Counted from the first letter of the stretch, positions 1 to 6,938 are shown. The stretch is 8,117 nt of DNA from Thauera sp. (GCA_003446655.1 DMCZ01000117.1:31879-39995), one strand, 5' to 3'. The notes: generated by a model not told the origin, from the sequence alone. Made by a program: numbers and translations.

Positions 1-1752
1 AAGCCGATCATCGCGATCGCCAACAGCTTCACCCAGTTCGTGCCTGGCCATGTGCACCTCAAGGACCTCGGCCAGCTTGTCGCGCGCGAGATCGAGGCTG
101 CGGGGGGCGTCGCCAAGGAGTTCAATACCATCGCGGTGGACGACGGCATCGCCATGGGCCATGGCGGCATGCTGTACTCGCTGCCCTCGCGCGAGCTCAT
201 CGCCGACAGTGTCGAGTACATGTGCAACGCGCACACCGCCGACGCGCTGGTGTGCATCTCGAACTGCGACAAGATTACCCCGGGCATGCTGATGGCCGCG
301 CTGCGTCTCAACATTCCGGCGATCTTCGTCTCCGGTGGGCCGATGGAGGCGGGCAAGGTCAAGTGGGAGGCCAAGGTCATCTCCCTCGACCTGGTCGACG
401 CCATGGTCAAGGCGGCCGACAAGAGTTGTTCGGATGAGGAGGTCGACGCCATCGAGCGCTCGGCATGCCCGACCTGTGGCTCGTGCTCGGGCATGTTCAC
501 CGCCAACTCCATGAACTGCCTCACCGAGGCGCTTGGCCTGTCGCTGCCTGGCAACGGCACCACGCTCGCCACTCACGCCGACCGCGAGAAGCTGTTCCGC
601 GAGGCCGGGCGACGCATCGTCGAACTGGCCCGCCGCTGGTACGAGAAGGACGACGCCTCGGCGCTGCCGCGCTCGATCGCCAGCTTCAAGGCGTTCGAGA
701 ATGCGATCAGCCTGGATGTGGCCATGGGCGGCTCGACCAACACCGTGCTGCACCTGCTCGCCGCCGCGCACGAAGCCGGTGTCGACTTCACCATGAAGGA
801 CATCGACCGCATCAGCCGTCGCGTGCCCTGCCTGTGCAAGGTTGCTCCCGCGGTGGCCGACGTCCACATCGAGGACGTGCATCGCGCGGGCGGCATCATG
901 GGCATCCTGGGCGAGCTCGACCGCGCAGGCCTGCTGCATCGCGACGTGCCGACGGTGCATAGCAAGACCATGGCCGAGGCGCTTTCGCGCTGGGACATCA
1001 TGCAGGCACACGAAAACTCGGTGTTCACGCTCTTCCGTGCGGCGCCCGGCGGCGTGCCGAGCCAGGTCGCCTTCTCTCAGGACCGGCGCTGGAACGAGCT
1101 CGACATGGACCGCACCTCCGGCGTGATCCGCGACAAGGCCAATGCCTTTACCGCCGATGGTGGTCTTGCCGTGCTGTACGGCAACATCGCCGAGAAGGGC
1201 TGCATCGTGAAGACCGCGGGTGTGGACGAGTCGATCTGGAAGTTCACCGGCAAGGCACGGGTGTTCGAGAGCCAGGAAGACGCGGTCGAGGGCATTCTCG
1301 GCGAGCAGGTGCAGGCCGGCGACGTGGTGGTGATCCGCTACGAAGGCCCCAAGGGCGGCCCCGGCATGCAGGAGATGCTGTACCCGACCTCCTACCTGAA
1401 AAGCCGTGGCCTGGGTGCGCAGTGCGCGTTGCTCACCGATGGCCGCTTCTCGGGTGGCACATCGGGCCTGTCGATCGGCCACGCCTCGCCCGAAGCAGCC
1501 TGCGGCGGTGCGATCGCGCTGGTCGAGGATGGTGACACGATCGAGATCGACATCCCGAACCGGCGCATCCACCTCGCGGTTCCGGACACCGAACTCGCCC
1601 GCCGTCGCGCTGCGATGGAGGCAAGGGGGCGCGCTGCCTGGAGGCCCGTCAAGCGCGAGCGCGTGGTTTCGGCTGCGCTGCAGGCCTACGCGGCACTCAC
1701 CACCTCGGCAGACACCGGCGCAGTGCGTGATGTCACTCAGGTGCAGCGCTGA
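1..1752 (+). CDS. ilvD: Dihydroxy-acid dehydratase, 5' end cut by window
   Basis: IlvD converts 2,3-dihydroxy-isovalerate and 2,3-dihydroxy-3-methylvalerate to the 2-keto acids that precede valine, leucine and isoleucine, in the cytoplasm, using an iron-sulfur cluster and Mg2+. The frame is open from base 1, which reads KPIIAIANSFTQFVPGHVHL. This matches the E. coli-type enzyme from about residue 34, so roughly 33 N-terminal residues are missing and no start codon is in the window; the GTG at 40 is an internal valine. Visible cluster motifs are SNCDK (Cys codon at 265) and CPTCGSC (466-486). The first cysteine of the plant-type [2Fe-2S] enzymes is absent (PGHVHL instead), as in E. coli IlvD. 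MGGSTNT, FSQD, GPKGGPGMQEML and the C-terminal DGRFSGGTSGLSIGH (1438-1482) are all intact. The 583 visible residues end at TGA 1750-1752. Full-length and normal apart from the window edge. Confidence 0.98.
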   Translation, partial: KPIIAIANSFTQFVPGHVHLKDLGQLVAREIEAAGGVAKEFNTIAVDDGIAMGHGGMLYSLPSRELIADSVEYMCNAHTADALVCISNCDKITPGMLMAALRLNIPAIFVSGGPMEAGKVKWEAKVISLDLVDAMVKAADKSCSDEEVDAIERSACPTCGSCSGMFTANSMNCLTEALGLSLPGNGTTLATHADREKLFREAGRRIVELARRWYEKDDASALPRSIASFKAFENAISLDVAMGGSTNTVLHLLAAAHEAGVDFTMKDIDRISRRVPCLCKVAPAVADVHIEDVHRAGGIMGILGELDRAGLLHRDVPTVHSKTMAEALSRWDIMQAHENSVFTLFRAAPGGVPSQVAFSQDRRWNELDMDRTSGVIRDKANAFTADGGLAVLYGNIAEKGCIVKTAGVDESIWKFTGKARVFESQEDAVEGILGEQVQAGDVVVIRYEGPKGGPGMQEMLYPTSYLKSRGLGAQCALLTDGRFSGGTSGLSIGHASPEAACGGAIALVEDGDTIEIDIPNRRIHLAVPDTELARRRAAMEARGRAAWRPVKRERVVSAALQAYAALTTSADTGAVRDVTQVQR

Positions 1753-1781
1753 TTGACCCGTCATGGGCCGCTCACTACCAT
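1753..1781 (+). promoter_or_regulatory. Candidate sigma70 promoter for the zapB-like/zapA pair
   Basis: TTGACC (1753-1758, five of six against TTGACA) and TACCAT (1776-1781, four of six against TATAAT) are separated by 17 bp, immediately after the ilvD stop. A start site about seven bases downstream would fall at or next to the ATG at 1789. This is a pattern match only, with no experimental support. Confidence 0.4.
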
Positions 1782-1788
1782 CGACGCC

Positions 1789-1983
1789 ATGGATACCGAA
1801 TTCGCCCAACTCGAAGCCCAGCTAGAGCAACTGATCAGCCAGCACGAACGCCTGAAGGCCGACAATGCCGACCTGCGCACGCGCGTCGGCAGGCTGGAGG
1901 CCGACAACCGCACGCTCGCAGACAAGGTCCGCCTGGCCGCGGACCGGCTCGAGAGCCTGCTCCACAAACTGCCGGAGGGTTGA
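1789..1983 (+). CDS. Small coiled-coil ZapB-like cell-division protein (TIGR02449-type)
   Basis: This is a 64-residue acidic protein that is almost entirely predicted coiled coil. Leucines recur at heptad-like spacing in LEAQLEQLISQHERLKADN and again in LRTRVGRLEADNRTLADKV. Size, composition and position directly before zapA match the short ZapB-like coiled-coil family of beta- and gammaproteobacteria. In E. coli, ZapB joins ZapA-bound FtsZ rings; that role here is inferred from family and neighbour. The frame stays open back to a TTG at 1753, but the ATG at 1789 is preferred because it starts the conserved-looking protein and because 1753-1781 looks like a promoter. There is no Shine-Dalgarno before 1789. 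zapA starts 4 nt after its stop, so the two are probably co-transcribed. Confidence 0.8.
   Translation: MDTEFAQLEAQLEQLISQHERLKADNADLRTRVGRLEADNRTLADKVRLAADRLESLLHKLPEG
1974..1978 (+). promoter_or_regulatory. Ribosome binding site of zapA
   Basis: GGAGG lies 9 nt before the ATG at 1988, inside the last codons of the zapB-like gene. It fixes the zapA start; the same frame is open further upstream only as a shadow of the preceding gene. Confidence 0.75.
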
Positions 1984-1987
1984 CGCG

Positions 1988-2290
1988 ATGTCTGCCGACC
2001 ACCTCGACATGACGCTGCTGGGCAAGGAGTACCGTATCTCCTGCACGCCCGAGACGCGCGAAGATCTGCTCGCCACCGTCGCGTTCCTGGACGAAAAGTT
2101 CCGCGAACTCGGTGAGAAGACGCACGCTTCGGGGGAGAAACTCGCGGTCATGACTGCGCTCAACATTGCCCACGAATTTCTCCAGCATCAGCGTGGCAAC
2201 GGGTTTGACATGCCGGGCATGAAGCGTAGAATCGGACTCATGAAAGCGCGCCTGGACGGCGTGCTGGCACCGCAGGAAAAGCTCTTCTGA
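1988..2290 (+). CDS. zapA: Cell division protein ZapA
   Basis: ZapA binds FtsZ and promotes bundling of its filaments in the division ring. The 100-residue product has the usual ZapA length. The N-terminal half (DMTLLGKEYRISCTPETREDLLATVAFLDEKF) is the typical beta-strand plus helix domain, with the GKEYRISC segment and a helix ending LDEKFRELGEK. The second half starts with the conserved-style helix VMTALNIAHEFLQ and continues as a charged dimerisation helix to the C terminus. The start at ATG 1988 is supported by GGAGG at 1974-1978. It follows the zapB-like gene by 4 nt. The 6S RNA gene begins within about 20-30 nt of its stop, the arrangement seen in E. coli (zapA-ssrS) and many other proteobacteria. 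Confidence 0.93.
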   Translation: MSADHLDMTLLGKEYRISCTPETREDLLATVAFLDEKFRELGEKTHASGEKLAVMTALNIAHEFLQHQRGNGFDMPGMKRRIGLMKARLDGVLAPQEKLF

Positions 2291-2310
2291 GCGCTTTTCC
2301 AGGCGGTAAG

Positions 2311-2496
2311 ATCAATCCCCTGCAGTGTTCGTCGAAGTCGTAGATTCCTTGAACCAATAGTCGAGAGACTCGGTCGCCGACCATCGATGCCGCTGGTGTG
2401 AACGCCCCTCGCCGGGTGATCCTGAAGCGGAAGGGACGCGACCTCCCTGAACCCATGGTTCAGGATGCCCGGCGGAGACGGCACAGGCGGGGGGCC
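2311..2496 (+). ncRNA. ssrS: 6S RNA
   Basis: 6S RNA binds sigma70-RNA polymerase as a promoter mimic and damps transcription in stationary phase. Several parts of the family structure can be read directly. The closing stem pairs CCCC (2317-2320) with GGGG (2489-2492), then GTGTTCGTC (2323-2331 region) with GACGGCAC (2477-2484), with one bulged base. The apical arm is closed by GGTCGC (2372-2377) and GCGACC (2438-2443). The 3' side of the central bubble holds a perfect 8-bp hairpin, CCTGAACC (2446-2453) and GGTTCAGG (2457-2464), equivalent to the CCTTGAACCAAGGGTTCAAGG element of E. coli 6S. The 5' side carries CCTTGAACC (2347-2355). Length is about 180 nt, as in E. coli (184), and the gene sits right after zapA. 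The exact ends are estimates (about +/-6 nt). A weak -10 (TAAGAT, 2307-2312) would place the 5' end near 2318. Confidence 0.88.
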
Positions 2497-2500
2497 AATC

Positions 2501-2530
2501 GGAAAGGCGCGGTGAAAGCCGCGCCTTTCC
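2501..2530 (+). terminator. Strong hairpin after 6S RNA, terminator-like
   Basis: GGAAAGGCGCGG (2501-2512) and CCGCGCCTTTCC (2519-2530) form a perfect 12-bp stem around a 6-nt loop, starting a few bases after the 6S closing stem. The next bases are CCGTTAACG, so the U tract of a classical intrinsic terminator is lacking. It may end or protect the 6S precursor, or separate ssrS from the exporter genes downstream. Confidence 0.55.
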
Positions 2531-2600
2531 CCGTTAACGTGGTGCATGCCCTGCCTGCCGTGTGCGGTGATCGTGGCTGGCGTGCGCTGGAAGAGTGTCC

Positions 2601-3407
2601 ATGGGATTCGACATCTGGTGGCTCGCCTACCCCGTGCTGGGCGCAGCGGTGGGTTTTTTCGCAGGTCTGCTCGGCGTGGGCGGCGGCGGCATCATGGTGC
2701 CGATGCTGACCACCTTCTTCATTGCCCAGGGTTTCCCGCAGGACCAGGTCGTTCATCTGGCGCTGGGTACCTCGATGGCGGCTATCGTGCTGACCTCGGT
2801 GTCCAGCCTGCGCGCCCATCACGCCCATGGCGCGGTGCGCTGGGACATCGTGCGCGCGATCACGCCCGGCATTCTCGCCGGCACCTTTGGCGCCACTTTC
2901 ATCGCCGCGCGCGCCGACACCGTGCCGCTGGCGATCTTCTTTGCCTGCTTCATGGCCTACGTGTCGGTGCAGATGCTGCTGAACATCAAACCCAAGCCTT
3001 CGCGTGACCTGCCCGGTACAGCGGGGATGACTGCAGCCGGCCTGGGAATCGGCGGGGTGTCCGCGCTGGTGGCGATCGGTGGCGGTTCGCTGTCGGTGCC
3101 CTTCATGGCCTGGTGCAACGTGAAGATGCAGAATGCGATCGGCACGTCCGCGGCGATCGGCTTGCCGATCGCGCTGGCGGGCACGCTGGGCTACCTGATC
3201 AATGGCTGGGGCGCGCCCGGTACGCCCGCGCTGACACTGGGTTTCATCTACCTGCCGGCGCTGGTGCTGGTGTCGGCGGTGAGCATGTTCTTCGCGCCGC
3301 TGGGAGCCCGGCTCGCCCATCGCCTGCCGGTGGCGACGCTGAAGAAGGTGTTCGCCGGGGTGCTGATGCTGCTGTGCGCGAAGATGTTGCACAGCCTGTT
3401 TGCCTGA
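2601..3407 (+). CDS. TauE/SafE-family sulfite/anion exporter permease
   Basis: This is a 268-residue integral inner-membrane protein of the TauE/SafE (formerly DUF81) family, whose members move sulfite, sulfoacetate and other organic or sulfur anions. The substrate here cannot be read from sequence. The family's internal duplication is clear: GFFAGLLGVGGGGIMVPML (about residues 18-36) is echoed by GLGIGGVSALVAIGGGSLSVPFM (147-169), and LALGTSMAA (53-61) by NAIGTSAAI (178-186). Hydrophobic segments span nearly the whole length. The start at ATG 2601 has GGAAGAG (2589-2595) at normal spacing. The in-frame GTG at 2595 would overlap that site and is less likely. The LysE-family gene follows after 10 nt, so the two probably form an operon. 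Confidence 0.92.
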   Translation: MGFDIWWLAYPVLGAAVGFFAGLLGVGGGGIMVPMLTTFFIAQGFPQDQVVHLALGTSMAAIVLTSVSSLRAHHAHGAVRWDIVRAITPGILAGTFGATFIAARADTVPLAIFFACFMAYVSVQMLLNIKPKPSRDLPGTAGMTAAGLGIGGVSALVAIGGGSLSVPFMAWCNVKMQNAIGTSAAIGLPIALAGTLGYLINGWGAPGTPALTLGFIYLPALVLVSAVSMFFAPLGARLAHRLPVATLKKVFAGVLMLLCAKMLHSLFA

Positions 3408-3417
3408 GGAGGGTGTG

Positions 3418-4035
3418 ATGAGCTGGAATCTGTGGCTGGCCTTCCTGGTCGCATCGATCGTGATCGCGGTTTCGCCCGGGCCGGGCGCGGTGCTGTCCAT
3501 GTCCACCGGTCTGCGCTACGGCTTCGGCGCCGCGTTGCGCAGCATCGCCGGGCTGGAGCTGGCGCTGCTGCTGCAACTGGGCGTGGTCGCGCTCGGCCTG
3601 GGCGCGGTGCTGGCGACCTCGGAGGTGGCCTTCACGGTGATCAAGTTCGTCGGTGCGGGCTACCTGGTCTGGCTGGGCGTACAGAAATGGCGCGCCGCGC
3701 CGGAACCCATCGGCGAGGGTGAGGTGCGCGCGCATTCCCGCCGCCAGCTCTACGCCCAGGGGGTGCTGGTGAACCTGACCAACCCCAAGGCGATCGTCTT
3801 CATCGCCGCGCTGGTGCCACAGTTCATCGTGCCCGATCTGCCCCAGTGGCCGCAGTTCGCGGTCATCGGCGCGACCATGGTCGGAGTGGACGTGATCGTG
3901 ATGTCGCTCTATGCGCTGCTCGCTACCCGCTTTCGTCCGCTGCTTCGCAACCCGCGCCTGCTGCGCATGCAGAACCGCATCTTCGGTGGCTTGTTCGTGG
4001 GCGCGGGTGCGATGCTGGCTGCCTCGAGCCGTTGA
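3418..4035 (+). CDS. LysE/RhtB-family amino-acid exporter
   Basis: This is a 205-residue membrane protein of the LysE/RhtB family (amino acid or amino-acid-analogue efflux, such as homoserine, threonine or lysine). Hallmarks are the N-terminal VSPGPGAVLSMSTGLRYG (residues 18-35), the KFVGAGYLVWLGVQ segment (76-89) and VNLTNPKAIVFIAALVPQF (118-136), close to the NPKA...F...PQF family signature. About six hydrophobic helices are visible, with an arginine-rich loop before the last one. ATG 3418 is preceded by GAGGAGGG (3406-3413), which overlaps the TauE stop. This implies co-translation or at least a shared transcript with the permease upstream. The substrate cannot be assigned. The gene ends in a convergent junction with znuA. 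Confidence 0.92.
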   Translation: MSWNLWLAFLVASIVIAVSPGPGAVLSMSTGLRYGFGAALRSIAGLELALLLQLGVVALGLGAVLATSEVAFTVIKFVGAGYLVWLGVQKWRAAPEPIGEGEVRAHSRRQLYAQGVLVNLTNPKAIVFIAALVPQFIVPDLPQWPQFAVIGATMVGVDVIVMSLYALLATRFRPLLRNPRLLRMQNRIFGGLFVGAGAMLAASSR

Positions 4036-4095
4036 GTCTGCAGCCGGGGCTCCTTTTTACCGCCTGATGCGGGCGCCGAGCCCACGCCTTGGCCC

Positions 4096-4124
4096 GAAGG
4101 CGCGCTACGCCCGTCGGCGCCTTC
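4096..4124. terminator. Hairpin in the convergent LysE/znuA gap
   Basis: The 129-bp gap (4036-4164) separates two converging operons. GAAGGCGC (4096-4103) and GCGCCTTC (4117-4124) form a perfect 8-bp stem with a 13-nt loop. On the plus strand it is followed by GCCTCCTTTTCG, a modest T-rich run, so it could act as a terminator for the exporter pair. A second overlapping inverted repeat, GGCGCCGA (4072-4079) with TCGGCGCC (4114-4121), could form a competing structure. No T run follows it in the znuA direction. Confidence 0.45.
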
Positions 4125-4164
4125 GCCTCCTTTTCGTCCGGAGCTGTCTGGGGCGCGTCCGCCT

Positions 4165-5148
4165 TCAGTCCTTTGCGTGCAGCGCGTCGCGCAGCGTGGC
4201 GAGGTTGGCGCGCATCATCTGCACGTAGCTGGCTGCAGGCCCGTCCGTCGCGGACAGGGCGTCGGAGTACAGTGTGCCGCCCACGCGCGCACCGCTTTCG
4301 CTCCGGATGCGCTCGATCAGGCGCGGGTCGGCCACGTTCTCGATGAACACTGCGGGCACCTTCTCGGCCTTGAGCTGGCGGATCAGGCGGGCGACGCCCT
4401 GCGCGGTAGGCTCCGCGTTGTTGGACACGCCCACCGGCGACAGGAACTGCAGCCCGTAGGCGCGGCCGAAATAGGCGAAAGCTGCATGCGAGGTGACCAC
4501 CTTGCGTCGTTCCACGGGCATGGCCTCGAAGGCTGTGCGGATCTCCGCGTCCAGCGCCTTCAGCTCGGCATCGTAACGCTCGGCGTTGGTGCGGTAGCGG
4601 TCAGCGCCCTCGGGATCGACCTGGCTCAGCGCGTCGGCAATGTTGGCGACGTAGCGGCGCACGTTGCCCACGTCCTGCCAGGCATGCGGATCCACCGCCT
4701 TCGTGCCGGCCTTGTTTCCGGCTTCAGCGGGCTCGTGGCCATGGTCGTGGTCATGACCGTGGTGGTCATGATCCTTGTCCATCTCGAGCGTGGTGATGCC
4801 CTTGCTGGCAATGGTCACCGTGCCCTTGTAGCCGCCCGCATGTGCCAGTCGCAGCATCCAGTCATCGAAACCCAGACCATTCACGACGACCAGCGTGGCG
4901 CTGCCGATGTCGCGTGCATCCGAGGGCCGGGGCTGAAAGGCGTGCGCGTCCTCGTCGGCGCCGATCAGTGTGCGCACCTTCACACGTTCACCGCCCACCT
5001 GGCCGACGAGATCGCCGAGGATGCTGAAACTGGCGACCACATTCACCGGCTGCGCATGGGCGCTGCCGGCGAGCAGGGCGAATGAGGCTGCGAGCGCATG
5101 AAGGCTGCGGCGGATGCGGGCGATCGACGAGTTCCGTTTCATGGTCAT
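4165..5148 (-). CDS. znuA: Zinc ABC transporter periplasmic substrate-binding protein
   Basis: ZnuA captures zinc in the periplasm and delivers it to ZnuB. The 327-residue product begins with a Sec signal (positive MKRNSSIARIRR, hydrophobic ALAASFALLAG, cleavage near AHA-QP at residues 32/33). The cluster A-I solute-binding fold follows, with candidate metal ligands His69 (EDAHAFQPRPSD), His155 (DPHAWQD), His221 (TSHAAFAYF) and Asp296 (TLYSDAL). Between the first two ligands is a His/Asp loop, HDHHGHDHDHGH (residues 127-138), typical of zinc rather than manganese binders. Two start codons are possible, ATG 5148 and ATG 5142 (MKRNSS), and neither has a strong ribosome site; the second gives the more usual signal peptide. 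It is the last gene of the operon, 20 nt after znuB. Confidence 0.95.
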   Translation of the reverse strand: MTMKRNSSIARIRRSLHALAASFALLAGSAHAQPVNVVASFSILGDLVGQVGGERVKVRTLIGADEDAHAFQPRPSDARDIGSATLVVVNGLGFDDWMLRLAHAGGYKGTVTIASKGITTLEMDKDHDHHGHDHDHGHEPAEAGNKAGTKAVDPHAWQDVGNVRRYVANIADALSQVDPEGADRYRTNAERYDAELKALDAEIRTAFEAMPVERRKVVTSHAAFAYFGRAYGLQFLSPVGVSNNAEPTAQGVARLIRQLKAEKVPAVFIENVADPRLIERIRSESGARVGGTLYSDALSATDGPAASYVQMMRANLATLRDALHAKD

Positions 5149-5168
5149 TTGGGCTCAGGGTTGGGAAG

Positions 5169-6035
5169 TCAGGATTCGAGGTGGTGGCGCACCGGCAACC
5201 GGCCGGCGAGCAGGCCACCCGGTGCGGCGATGAGCGAGGCAAAATAGACCAGCCCGCACATGAGCACGATCGCTGGGCCCGCCGGTACGTCGGCATGAAA
5301 GGAGAACAGCAGGCCGGCGATGCCACTGCCGAACGCGAACAGCACAGCGAGCAGCAGCAGCATCGGCAGACCCTTCGCCCACAGGCGCGCGGCGGCCGAG
5401 GGCAGGATCATGATGCCTACCGCCATCAGCGTGCCCAGGGCGTGGAAGCCGCTCACCAGGTTCACCACCACCAGCATCAGGAAGCCGTAGTGCGCCACCG
5501 GCGACCAGCGGCTCACGCCGCGCAGGAAGGCGGGGTCGAAGCACTCCATGACCAGCGGGCGGAACAGCACGGCGAGGCTCAGCAGGGTGACGCTGGCGAT
5601 GCCGGCGATCAGCAGCAGCGAGGCATCGTCGAGCGCCAGCACCGAGCCGAACAGCACATGCAGCAGGTCCAGATTGCGCCCGCGCAGCGACACGATCATC
5701 ACCCCGGCCGCGAGTGAGAGCAGGTAGAAGGCGGCGAGGCTGGCGTCTTCCTTGAGCACCGAGGCGCGCGTCACCAGACCGGCGGCGAAGACGACCACCA
5801 GGCCGGCAACGATGCCCCCCACTGTCATCGCACCCAGCGACAGGCCGAAGGCGAGGTAGCCGAGCGCGGCGCCCGGCAGGATCGCGTGGCTCATGGCGTC
5901 GCCCATCAGGCTCATGCGGCGCAGCAGCAGGAATACGCCGACCGGTGTGGCGCCGAGCGCGAGCGCGAGACAGCCGGCGAGCGCGCGGCGCATGAAGGCG
6001 AACTCGGTGAAAGGGGCGATGAGGAAATCGAACAC
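5169..6035 (-). CDS. znuB: Zinc ABC transporter permease
   Basis: ZnuB is the membrane-spanning channel of the zinc importer and belongs to the ABC-3 permease family. The 288-residue product has about eight hydrophobic segments. Family motifs are the N-terminal FAFMRRALAGCLALALG (residues 12-28), RRMSLMGDAMSHAILPG (39-55), and the ATPase-coupling region LGTLMAVGIMILPSAAARLW (200-219). The start is GTG at 6035: no ATG, GTG or TTG lies upstream in frame before a stop, and the next Met (residue 15) would cut off the conserved-looking APFTEFAF segment. No Shine-Dalgarno precedes the GTG, so translation may depend on ribosomes from znuC despite a 57-nt gap. The C terminus ends RHHLES. Confidence 0.95.
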   Translation of the reverse strand: MFDFLIAPFTEFAFMRRALAGCLALALGATPVGVFLLLRRMSLMGDAMSHAILPGAALGYLAFGLSLGAMTVGGIVAGLVVVFAAGLVTRASVLKEDASLAAFYLLSLAAGVMIVSLRGRNLDLLHVLFGSVLALDDASLLLIAGIASVTLLSLAVLFRPLVMECFDPAFLRGVSRWSPVAHYGFLMLVVVNLVSGFHALGTLMAVGIMILPSAAARLWAKGLPMLLLLAVLFAFGSGIAGLLFSFHADVPAGPAIVLMCGLVYFASLIAAPGGLLAGRLPVRHHLES

Positions 6036-6092
6036 TCGGGTGGCGCTTTTTGCAGGAGGTGAGAGGCGATGGGGTGGGCACGGGGCCGACGG

Positions 6093-6938
6093 TCAGTGGT
6101 GATGGTGCACGTGTCCGTCCCCGTGTTTGTGGGATGGCTGGACAGGGGGGGCGTGCGCTTCCGTTCCGCCAGCGAGTGATGGTTCGAGCGGGGTCTCGAT
6201 GTGGCACTCGGGTGCGTCCTCGTCGAAGGCTTCGGACAGGCGCCGGGCGCGCCCGAGCAACTCGGGGGTGAGCACCGCGGCCGTGGGGCCGTAGGCGACC
6301 GGCTCCCGTGACAGCAGCAACGCGTGCGGGAAGTGGCGGCGCACCTGTTCCAGGTCATGCACCACGGTGAGGATGGTGCGGCCTTCACGGTGCCAGCCGA
6401 GGATCAGCGCCACCAGATCATCGACGGTGCGACTGTCGATGGCGGCGAAGGGTTCGTCGAGCAGAATCAGCGGAGCGTCCTGCAACATCAGGCGGGCAAA
6501 GCGGGCGCGCTGAAGCTGTCCGCCCGAGAGCGAGCCGATCGGGCGGGCCTCGAAGCCGGCGAGCCCAACCGCGCCGAGGGCTTCGCCCACGCGCGCACGC
6601 TGGCGCCGCGAGAGCCCCCCAAAGGCGCCGATCTCATGCCACAGGCCCATGGCGACGACGTCGAACACCGAAACTGGAAAACTGTGGTCGATCTCTCCGC
6701 GCTGGGGCATGTAGGCCACCCCGGCCGCAGGCAATGCAGACAGTACGATGCGTCCGCCGATGGGGCGCAGTTCTCCGGCGATCCCCTTGAGCAGGGTGGA
6801 TTTTCCGGCGCCGTTGGGACCGATCACGGCGAGCAGGCTGCCGGCGGGAATTTCCGCCGACAGGTGATGGACCGCAGGGTGGCGATCGTATCCGAGGGTG
6901 AGGTTGTCGAGGACGACCATGGGGGCGGCGGCGTGCAT
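6093..6938 (-). CDS. znuC: Zinc ABC transporter ATP-binding protein with His-rich tail
   Basis: ZnuC is the cytoplasmic ATPase that powers zinc import through ZnuB. The 281-residue product shows Walker A GPNGAGKST (residues 40-48), Q-loop MPQR (77-80), ABC signature LSGGQ (137-141), Walker B LILLDEP (157-163) and the switch His in TVVHDL (His194). The QRGEIDHSFPVSVFDVV stretch after the Q-loop is typical of metal-type (manganese/zinc/iron) importer ATPases. After the ATPase core (to about residue 235) comes a loose extension ending in a His-rich tail, SHKHGDGHVHHHH (269-281). ATG 6938 lies 1 nt after the stop of the small membrane protein, pointing to translational coupling. A second in-frame ATG at 6920 is possible but has no ribosome site either. 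The 57 nt to znuB are non-coding on this strand. Confidence 0.95.
   Translation of the reverse strand: MHAAAPMVVLDNLTLGYDRHPAVHHLSAEIPAGSLLAVIGPNGAGKSTLLKGIAGELRPIGGRIVLSALPAAGVAYMPQRGEIDHSFPVSVFDVVAMGLWHEIGAFGGLSRRQRARVGEALGAVGLAGFEARPIGSLSGGQLQRARFARLMLQDAPLILLDEPFAAIDSRTVDDLVALILGWHREGRTILTVVHDLEQVRRHFPHALLLSREPVAYGPTAAVLTPELLGRARRLSEAFDEDAPECHIETPLEPSLAGGTEAHAPPVQPSHKHGDGHVHHHH

Noticed and set aside
40..42. GTG at position 40 as the start of ilvD
   Set aside because: The frame is open upstream and encodes conserved IlvD residues (KPIIAIANSFTQF), so the gene begins before the window.
2595..2597. GTG 2595 as start of the TauE-family gene
   Set aside because: It would overlap the ribosome site GGAAGAG that is well spaced for the ATG at 2601.
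2460..3506. 348-codon open frame on the minus strand opposite the TauE-family gene, rich in His, Gln and Arg
   Set aside because: It is a complement-strand shadow of a GC-rich gene with strong third-position bias; composition is not protein-like and no family motif is visible.
4177..5085. 302-codon plus-strand frame opposite znuA
   Set aside because: Antisense shadow of the clearly real znuA; no ribosome site, and the content mirrors znuA codons.
5155..6207. 350-codon minus-strand frame overlapping znuB in another frame
   Set aside because: Arg/Pro-rich frame-shifted reading of znuB; the 5169-6035 frame carries all permease motifs.
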